A DNA stretch of 64,000 nt from Phytoactinopolyspora alkaliphila (GTDB lineage Bacteria; Actinomycetota; Actinomycetes; Jiangellales; Jiangellaceae): assembly GCF_010550695.1 (NCBI RefSeq), contig NZ_JAAGOB010000010.1, positions 96,789 to 160,788 on the forward strand, read 5' to 3'. A program made the position numbers and the translations under genes. The notes beneath the pieces were generated by a model, which was not told the DNA's origin, made no database searches, and saw nothing but the letters and a program-made list of their open reading frames with translations. Each line of letters begins with the position of its first letter. Position 1 is the first letter of the stretch. Positions 1 through 5,854 of this stretch are shown here, piece by piece.

Positions 1-54
1 GGCCCGGTTCCACGCCGCGCGGGGCGGGCCCCCGGCCCCGACCAGTTTTTGCTC

Positions 55-87
55 GGGGGGGGGGGGGGGGGGGGGCCCCCCCCCCCC
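55..87. repeat. G21-C12 homopolymer block
   Basis: Twenty-one consecutive G bases (55-75) run directly into twelve consecutive C bases (76-87). The block is a self-complementary hairpin with no loop-forming bases between the runs. It lies upstream of the first gene and makes no coding sense: it only produces Gly and Pro runs in the frames that cross it. It may be a slippage-prone natural tract or a sequencing or assembly artefact at a contig edge. Reading cannot separate these. Confidence 0.9.
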
Positions 88-170
88 GCCACAGGTGCAA
101 GGAACGCGCGGCAACTCTTCCGCCGGGCGACCCTACTGGCTAACCTTCTTCTCACCAGGGGAGAAGTGTC

Positions 171-2267
171 ATGGGCATGGGGGCCACACAGAGCGCGGGC
201 GCACCGAAGCTGGCCGACAAGTTGCGCCGGAGGAGACAACGCCGGTTCGTCGGCCGCACCGGTGAGATCGAGTTGTTCCGGTCCGTACTCGAGGCCGAGG
301 ACCCGGCCTTCGCCGTGCTGTTCGTCCACGGCCCTGGCGGCGTGGGCAAATCAGCTTTGCTCGAGGCCTTCGCGGAGATCTCGACGGCTGCCGGTGCCAC
401 GACGATTCGAATCGATGCGCGCACGGTGGGTCCGTCACCAGCGGCGTTCAACGCAGCCCTGGCTGCGTCTCTCGGCGCACCGATCGGCTCGTCGCCGGTG
501 GATGCCCTAGCAGTAGTGGACCGTCCGGTACTGCTGCTCGACACGTACGAGTTGCTCGCCCCGCTGGACGGCTGGCTTCATGACGAACTTCTGCCGGACT
601 TCCCGGCTGCCGCGCGAGTCGTCGTCGCCGGGCGGAACGCTCCATCGGCAGGCTGGACGAGCGGGGCAGGCTGGAGTGACATCGTGCGGTCCATTGCGTT
701 GCGCAATCTGCCGCCCGACGACGCTCGGACGTTCTTGACGCTCAACTCCGTACCCGCGCGTCTGCACGACCGGGCACTAGGCATGACACACGCCCATCCA
801 CTGGCGTTGTCGCTGTTGGTGGACGTTCTCAAACAACACGACGCCTTGGTGCCCCTGACACTCAAGGACATGCCTGACGTGGTGCGGGTCCTGCTCGAGT
901 CCTTCGTCGATGGCGTGCCCGGCCCGCAGCACCGCATCGCGCTGGAGGTGTGCGCGCACGCCAGGTTCACCACCGAAGAGCTGCTGCGGGCTGCGCTCGG
1001 CAGTGACGGTGCACACGACTTGTTCACCTGGCTGCGGGGTCTGTCGTTCATCGACGAAGCCCCGGAAGGGCTCTATCCGCACGACGTGGCGCGCGACGCG
1101 CTCGACGCGGACCTGCGCTGGCGCGATCCGGCGTCCTACGCGGACCTGCACCGCAGGATCCGGCGGCATGTGGTGGACGGCACTCGTTCATCCGTTGGTG
1201 ATCAGCGGCAGCGCAAGGTCAACGATCTGGTCTTCCTGCACCGAAACAACCCGTCGGTAAGCAGTTTCTGGGAATGGTCGACGCTGGGGCATGCGTACTC
1301 CGACGAATACCGGGCCGAGGACCGTGAGCCGATCCTGGCGATGACGCGACGACATCAAGGCGCGGCGCAGGCCGAGCTCGTGGCCAGATGGATGGGCCGC
1401 CCTGCCGCTCGTTTCTTTCCCATCCGCATCGGAGGAGGTGCACCGGTCGGCTACGGCGGGATTCTGGCACTGCACGAGGCGACCGAGGCCGACATCGCTG
1501 CGGATCCCGGGGCGCGCGCCGTCTGGAGTTACGTGGCGCGGCATGGGCCGCCGCGTCGCGGAGACGAGGTGTACGTGGCGCGGTTCTTCATGGACAGCGT
1601 CGCCTACCAGCGGCCGTCGCCCTCTCAGAACGTCATCTCGGCGCTTCATGTGACGCATCTGCTCGCGGCGCAACACCTGGCCTGGGACTTCATCGCGGCA
1701 TACGAAGACGCTGAGTACTGGGAGCCTCTCTTCGCCTATATCGACTATCACCGCGCACCCGCGGCCGAGTACGAGGTCGGCGGACACAGGTACGGCGTGT
1801 TCGCGCATGATTTCCGGCGCCTCGGCGTGGAGAGGTGGCTGGAGATGATGGGTGAACGAGAGATCGGCGCTCCTGTCACGGAGCCCACCGGCACGGCGGA
1901 ACTCGTCCTCTCTCATCCCGAGTTCGCCGACGCCGTGCGCGCCGCCCTGCGCGACCTGCACCGTCCTGACCGATTGGCGGAGAACCCGCTGCTACGGTCT
2001 CGCGTGGTGTGTGATCACAGCGAGGGCGGCGGTATCGCCGTCTTGCGCGAGTTGCTGCACGAAGCCGCTGACACGCTCAGGGCCGATGCCCGCGACGACC
2101 GGGCCTACCGCACGGTCGATCGCACATTCCTGCGGCCGGCTGCCACCCAGGAGCGCGCCGCCGAGGTGCTCGGACTGCCCTTCAGCACATATCGCCGCCA
2201 CCTCGCCCGCGGGGTCGAGGGGATTGCCGCGTGGTTGTGGGAGCGCGAGCTGCACGGCTGGAAGTGA
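171..2267 (+). CDS. STAND-like AAA ATPase with C-terminal helix-turn-helix-like tail
   Basis: This 698-residue protein is probably an ATP-dependent regulator. Visible is a P-loop GPGGVGKS at residues 54-61, preceded by FVGRTGEIELF, the usual entry to AAA_16/STAND NTPase modules. A Walker B-like stretch RPVLLLDTYELL follows. The middle (roughly residues 400-560) resembles a GNAT acetyltransferase fold in its spacing, but this is weak. The C-terminus (ERAAEVLGLPFSTYRRHLARG) looks like a recognition helix and matches the ends of many Streptomyces ATP-binding proteins of unknown function. The ATG at 171 follows AGGGGAG at 157-163. It precedes the zinc-ribbon/monooxygenase/hydrolase unit and could regulate it, though an 87-base gap separates them. 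Exact role unknown. Confidence 0.7.
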   Translation: MGMGATQSAGAPKLADKLRRRRQRRFVGRTGEIELFRSVLEAEDPAFAVLFVHGPGGVGKSALLEAFAEISTAAGATTIRIDARTVGPSPAAFNAALAASLGAPIGSSPVDALAVVDRPVLLLDTYELLAPLDGWLHDELLPDFPAAARVVVAGRNAPSAGWTSGAGWSDIVRSIALRNLPPDDARTFLTLNSVPARLHDRALGMTHAHPLALSLLVDVLKQHDALVPLTLKDMPDVVRVLLESFVDGVPGPQHRIALEVCAHARFTTEELLRAALGSDGAHDLFTWLRGLSFIDEAPEGLYPHDVARDALDADLRWRDPASYADLHRRIRRHVVDGTRSSVGDQRQRKVNDLVFLHRNNPSVSSFWEWSTLGHAYSDEYRAEDREPILAMTRRHQGAAQAELVARWMGRPAARFFPIRIGGGAPVGYGGILALHEATEADIAADPGARAVWSYVARHGPPRRGDEVYVARFFMDSVAYQRPSPSQNVISALHVTHLLAAQHLAWDFIAAYEDAEYWEPLFAYIDYHRAPAAEYEVGGHRYGVFAHDFRRLGVERWLEMMGEREIGAPVTEPTGTAELVLSHPEFADAVRAALRDLHRPDRLAENPLLRSRVVCDHSEGGGIAVLRELLHEAADTLRADARDDRAYRTVDRTFLRPAATQERAAEVLGLPFSTYRRHLARGVEGIAAWLWERELHGWK

Positions 2268-2354
2268 GCAGTGATTGAACATCATCTGACCTGGTAGGTG
2301 AGCAGAGCGCCGGCGCAATGTGGCACTGAAACCCAAGCGGTGGAGGTGCTAGAG

Positions 2355-2576
2355 ATGTGGAAGACCGGGACCGGTGGTGGGAGCAGCGGCGTGGGGTTGG
2401 TCCTCTGCGCGTGCCCTAACTGTGGCGCGATCGCCGAGGTGACAGCTTCGTGTCTCTTAGGCTCCACACACGGCGGAGTTCAGCACGGTCGAATCCAGTG
2501 TGTCAATCGGCACCACTTCGTGACGCCGCTTGAGCGGCTCGTCCGGCTGGAGGGATTCGATGAGACAGATCGGTGA
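2355..2576 (+). CDS. Small CxxC zinc-ribbon-like protein
   Basis: A 73-residue protein of unknown function. It has CACPNCG near residue 20, then further Cys and His residues (around C33, H39, H43, C48 and H51-H52), suggesting a small metal-binding fold. I chose the ATG at 2355 because GGAGGTG (2342-2348) sits six bases upstream; an earlier GTG at 2298 has no such site. The last 17 bases overlap the start of the monooxygenase gene, which implies coupled translation. It may be an accessory or regulatory partner of the downstream enzymes. No named family was recognised. Confidence 0.6.
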   Translation: MWKTGTGGGSSGVGLVLCACPNCGAIAEVTASCLLGSTHGGVQHGRIQCVNRHHFVTPLERLVRLEGFDETDR

Positions 2577-3945
2577 TCACGCGGTGGTGCTCGGTGCCGG
2601 CGTGGGCGGCTTGCTCGCCGCCAGGGTGTTGGCCGACGCCTACGAGCGCGTAACTCTCGTCGAGCGGGACACGCTCCCGGGGGGAGCCGAGCATCGGCGT
2701 GGTGTTCCACAGGCGCGGCACGTGCATGCGCTCCTTCCCAGGGGATCACAGATCCTCGAAGAACTCTTTCCCGGAATCCTTCAGGAGCTGGTGGCAGGTG
2801 GCGTGCCGCTGCTCGACAACTTCACTTCGCTGCACTTCTCTGTCGCCGGACACGTCCTTTGTCCCAAACCCGTCGCCGATGAGCCGGTGTATCAACCGAG
2901 CCGCCCCTATCTGGAGGCGGCGCTGCGTGCACGGGTGCGCGCCATGCCTGGGTTGGTGTTCGCTGACGGGTGTGACGTGGTGGGCCTGGCCGCCCCAGAC
3001 GCGCGCGACCGGGTGACCGGCGCACGCGTGATGCGCAGGGCAGACAGCAGTGCTGAGGAGATTCTGCACGCCGACCTGGTGGTCGATGCCATGGGGAGGG
3101 GCGCCAGGACACCGGCATGGCTGGAGCGCCTTGGCTATGACCGGGTGCTTGAGGAGCGATTGCCCGTCGGCGTGAAGTACTCCAGCCGGCCGGTCCGGCT
3201 TCAGCCTGGTGCGATACCTGAGAAGCAGGTCATCATCGGAGCTCGACCCGGGCGGCCGAGCGGCATGGCCTTGATCGCCAACGAGAACGACTCCTGGATC
3301 TTCACCGTGTCAGGCTATGGCGAGCGGTTACCGTCTGACGCCGCCGGGATGGTGGAACACATCGCTGGCTTTGCTCCCCACCACGTCGTCGAAGCGCTGC
3401 GGGATGCCGAACCGCTCGGCGAGGTAGTCACGCACCGGTTTCCGGCCGCCCTACGACGGCGCTACGAGAAGATCCGCCGATTCCCAGCTGGGCTCTTGGT
3501 CTTCGGTGATGCCATCTGCAGTTTCAATCCCATCTACGGCCAGGGCATGTCCGTAGCCGCCTTGCAGGCATTGGCGCTGCGCGACTGCCTGCGCCGGGGG
3601 GAGCGGGACCTGGCGCGCCGTTTCTTCCGCGCCGCCGCCTCGTCTATTGCGGTCGCGTGGCGGCTGGCGACCAGTGCCGATGTCGCCGTGGTGGATGTGA
3701 AGAAGGCGCAACCGGTCTCGACCCGCCTGGTGAATGCCTATGTGGGCCGCTTCCAGGCGGCGGCCGAACGTGACACGGACCTGGCTGTGCGGTTCATGCG
3801 TGTGAGTGCCTTGCTGGAGCCGCCGTCGCTGCTCTTCCGCCCCACCGCTGTGGCGCGTGTTCTGACCGGCAACTTGCATGGGCGACGACGTGCTCTGGTG
3901 GCACGCGGCACTGGCGCTCACGAGGCCGTGGAGGTGACACGATGA
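2560..3945 (+). CDS. FAD-dependent monooxygenase/epoxidase-like oxidoreductase
   Basis: A 461-residue flavoprotein of the UbiH/PHBH-related group, in the branch holding actinomycete FAD-dependent hydroxylases and LasC-type epoxidases. Residues 8-35 form the Rossmann ADP-binding unit: GAGVGG at 12-17, ending in E35. A conserved GVPQARHVHALLPRG segment follows, and near residue 315 is the second FAD motif VFGDAICSFNPIYGQGMS. The ATG at 2560 follows GGAGGG (2549-2554). An upstream in-frame start would overlap more of the preceding gene. It overlaps the hydrolase gene by four bases (ATGA). It likely inserts one oxygen from O2 into an aromatic or olefinic substrate using NAD(P)H; the substrate cannot be inferred. 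Confidence 0.82.
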   Translation: MRQIGDHAVVLGAGVGGLLAARVLADAYERVTLVERDTLPGGAEHRRGVPQARHVHALLPRGSQILEELFPGILQELVAGGVPLLDNFTSLHFSVAGHVLCPKPVADEPVYQPSRPYLEAALRARVRAMPGLVFADGCDVVGLAAPDARDRVTGARVMRRADSSAEEILHADLVVDAMGRGARTPAWLERLGYDRVLEERLPVGVKYSSRPVRLQPGAIPEKQVIIGARPGRPSGMALIANENDSWIFTVSGYGERLPSDAAGMVEHIAGFAPHHVVEALRDAEPLGEVVTHRFPAALRRRYEKIRRFPAGLLVFGDAICSFNPIYGQGMSVAALQALALRDCLRRGERDLARRFFRAAASSIAVAWRLATSADVAVVDVKKAQPVSTRLVNAYVGRFQAAAERDTDLAVRFMRVSALLEPPSLLFRPTAVARVLTGNLHGRRRALVARGTGAHEAVEVTR

Positions 3946-4787
3946 CCAGCACGACTGTCCGTGAACGGGAACTGAACGTCGAAGGCATTCGTACGGTGTT
4001 GCGCGAAGCCGGACCCGTCCAGGATGACGAAGCCGTTGTCTTCATCCACGGCAACCCAGGCTCCGGCGCCGACTGGATCGGCCTGATGGATCGCGTCAGC
4101 GGATTCCGACGGGTCGTGGCATGGGATGCGCCTGGATTCGGCAGGTCCGGCAAGCCGGCTGATTTCCCGTACACGGTGGACGGATATGCGTCGTTCATCG
4201 CCAAGGCACTGGACAGTCTCGGCGTTGGGCGGGCTCACCTGGTCCTTCATGACTTCGGTGGGCCCTGGGGCCTGCAGTGGGCGGTAGATCACGCCGACAG
4301 GTTCGCCAGCGCCGTACTCATCAACACAGGTGTGCTCCTCGGCTACCGGTGGCACCGGCTGGCGAGAGTGTGGCGCACCGCCGTGGCCGGTGAGGCGTTC
4401 ATGGTCACCGCTACGCGCACAGGCTTTCGGATGCTCATGGGCGTGGGGAATCCCCGGGGCCTTCCCCGCGAGTTCGTCGACCGGATGTACGACGACTTCG
4501 ACCACGGCACCCGGCGCGCCGTGCTCCGGCTGTATCGCGCTACCGACCTGGCTCGCTGGGCGGATCGTGCCTCGCCTGAGCTAGCGCGGCTGAACCGGCC
4601 CGCGCTGGTGGTGTGGGGCACCGCTGATCCGTACATCCCGGCGGCCCAGGCCGGCGCTCAACTGCGCAGCTTCCCGCGGGCGGAGACCCTGCTTATCGAC
4701 GGCAGCGGGCACTGGCCGTTCATCGACGCTCCCGAACGCGTCGAGCCGGCCGTCGCCGAGTTTCTACAGCGAGTAGCCGCAACCTGA
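3942..4787 (+). CDS. Alpha/beta hydrolase with Asp nucleophile (epoxide hydrolase/haloalkane dehalogenase-like)
   Basis: A 281-residue alpha/beta hydrolase. The oxyanion motif HGNPG is at 36-40 and the nucleophile elbow reads LHDFGG, placing Asp104 where serine hydrolases have Ser. The acid is probably the Asp in VVWGTADPY and the base the His in DGSGHWPF. An Asp nucleophile with HGxP is typical of epoxide hydrolases and haloalkane dehalogenases. Dehalogenases usually have Trp after the Asp, and here it is Phe, which favours epoxide or ester-like chemistry. The ATG overlaps the monooxygenase stop by four bases, so the two enzymes may act in sequence: epoxidation, then ring opening. The substrate is unknown. 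Confidence 0.85.
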   Translation: MTSTTVRERELNVEGIRTVLREAGPVQDDEAVVFIHGNPGSGADWIGLMDRVSGFRRVVAWDAPGFGRSGKPADFPYTVDGYASFIAKALDSLGVGRAHLVLHDFGGPWGLQWAVDHADRFASAVLINTGVLLGYRWHRLARVWRTAVAGEAFMVTATRTGFRMLMGVGNPRGLPREFVDRMYDDFDHGTRRAVLRLYRATDLARWADRASPELARLNRPALVVWGTADPYIPAAQAGAQLRSFPRAETLLIDGSGHWPFIDAPERVEPAVAEFLQRVAAT

Positions 4788-4833
4788 GGTATGCCGGGCA
4801 CACACGGCACGGTGGTCGGCGTCCATCACGCGC

Positions 4834-4874
4834 CGTGGTGTGCCCACTGTCCCCGGTGCAGTGGGCACACCACG
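4834..4874. terminator. Bidirectional intrinsic terminator
   Basis: A perfect 16-base-pair stem (4834-4849 with 4859-4874, sequence CGTGGTGTGCCCACTG and its complement) with a nine-base loop. It lies between the converging hydrolase and WhiB genes. There is no U tract, as is common in high-GC actinobacteria. Confidence 0.8.
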
Positions 4875-4925
4875 ACGCGCGTGGCCGGACCGTCCTTGTA
4901 CGAGCGGTCTACGTACTTCGCCGGC

Positions 4926-5204
4926 TCAGCGGCGAGACCAGCCTCGCTCGCCTTCGGTGAGCCCGCCCCAGATACCGAAGCGTTCCGGCGTCTGCAGTGC
5001 GGCGTCACGGCATTGCGGCGCGACCGGGCAGGACTCACAGACGGTCTTCGCGATGGCTTCGCGCTTGCGCAACGTGCCCCCGCGTCCTTCGGGATAGAAC
5101 AAGTCGGTGTCCATGCCCCGACAAGCCGCGAAGGCTCGCCAGCTGTCCTGCTGGCCGAACCAGTCCATGGCATGCAGCTCGTCCATGGCGATCAATGCGG
5201 TCAT
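4926..5204 (-). CDS. WhiB-family iron-sulfur transcription regulator
   Basis: A 92-residue WhiB-like protein. Four cysteines expected to bind a [4Fe-4S] cluster are C28, C56, C59 and C65 (C-x27-C-x2-C-x5-C), followed by the GIWGG turn at the start of the DNA-binding tail. WhiB proteins are actinobacterial redox or NO-sensitive regulators that usually act with a sigma-factor domain. The start follows AAGGAGG (5215-5221) with a ten-base gap. There is no AT-hook, so it is not WhiB7-like. It is a different paralogue from the WhiB1-type gene at 32.1 kb. Its own subgroup could not be assigned by eye. Confidence 0.9.
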   Translation of the reverse strand: MTALIAMDELHAMDWFGQQDSWRAFAACRGMDTDLFYPEGRGGTLRKREAIAKTVCESCPVAPQCRDAALQTPERFGIWGGLTEGERGWSRR

Positions 5205-5854
5205 GTGGCCGTGTCCTCCTTACCGAGACGATCAACACCCCTATGCCCCACTTGACGAGGCCCGGTGTCAGTCATGACGCGGGTTGGCCAAGATTTTCTG
5301 AGGTTTTTCTTGCTGACGCGCTGACCAGCGGAAACGCGTTCACGTAACCGTCACGCTAGATGCTGGGTGAGACTGATACCGCTACCGGTCGCGGTGCGCT
5401 GCGGCTCCTTTGTCGGCTGGGTTCGGGAGCGCGCCTCGGCGGGCCCGGATCCCGGCGCTGGCGAGGTGCGGATGTGTGTGGGTCGGGCCGTGACTTCTCT
5501 GCTGAGGGTTGACTTCTATGCCCAGGATCGCGTGTGCGACCTGGATTCGAAGCTGAAACGCGATTCACGGCAGAGAAGTCAATGCTGGGCATAGAAGTCA
5601 ACGCTGGGTGCAGCGGTCAGGTCCTATGTCGGTGCGTATTTGGAAGCAGTGCAAGTGTTGACTGGCGTGAGAAAGGTCGCCAGCGTGCAGGCGCGGGGGA
5701 ACACCACGGTGCAGCCCGGAGGGATCGTCGCGGTGCGGGCGCGGAGGTGGCTCTACGGCGCCTGAAGCCCCAAGATGCTGGCCTCGATCCAGGCGCGACA
5801 AAGCCGCCCGACCAGATCTGGCCGCGCGGCAGGTGGTGATGGAACGCCTGGGAA
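5205..5854. other. 650-base gene-free region with interleaved repeats
   Basis: No open frame here has convincing codon usage or a known motif. The first part is the upstream region of the WhiB gene. The middle holds four copies of a TGACTTCT-containing motif (listed separately). The last part lies beyond the 3' end of the sigma/anti-sigma fusion gene. Base composition is lower in GC near 5870-6300 than in most of the window. Confidence 0.6.
5491..5602. repeat. Interleaved inverted repeats (four related motifs)
   Basis: Motif L1 TGACTTCTCTGC (5491-5502) is the exact reverse complement of R1 at 5570-5581. Motif L2 GTTGACTTCTATGCCCAG (5508-5525) is the exact reverse complement of R2 at 5585-5602. 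The order is L1-L2-R1-R2, so the two pairs cross like a pseudoknot. L1/L2 and R1/R2 are also direct repeats of each other. This could be a complex operator, a recombinase site, or the remains of a small mobile element. Confidence 0.85.

Noticed and set aside
4834-4874. Possible operator for the WhiB gene
   Set aside because: It lies at the 3' ends of two convergent genes, so a terminator is the simpler reading.
4791-5255. A 154-residue plus-strand frame over the WhiB gene
   Set aside because: It is antisense to a clear WhiB protein with all four cysteines and spans the terminator hairpin.
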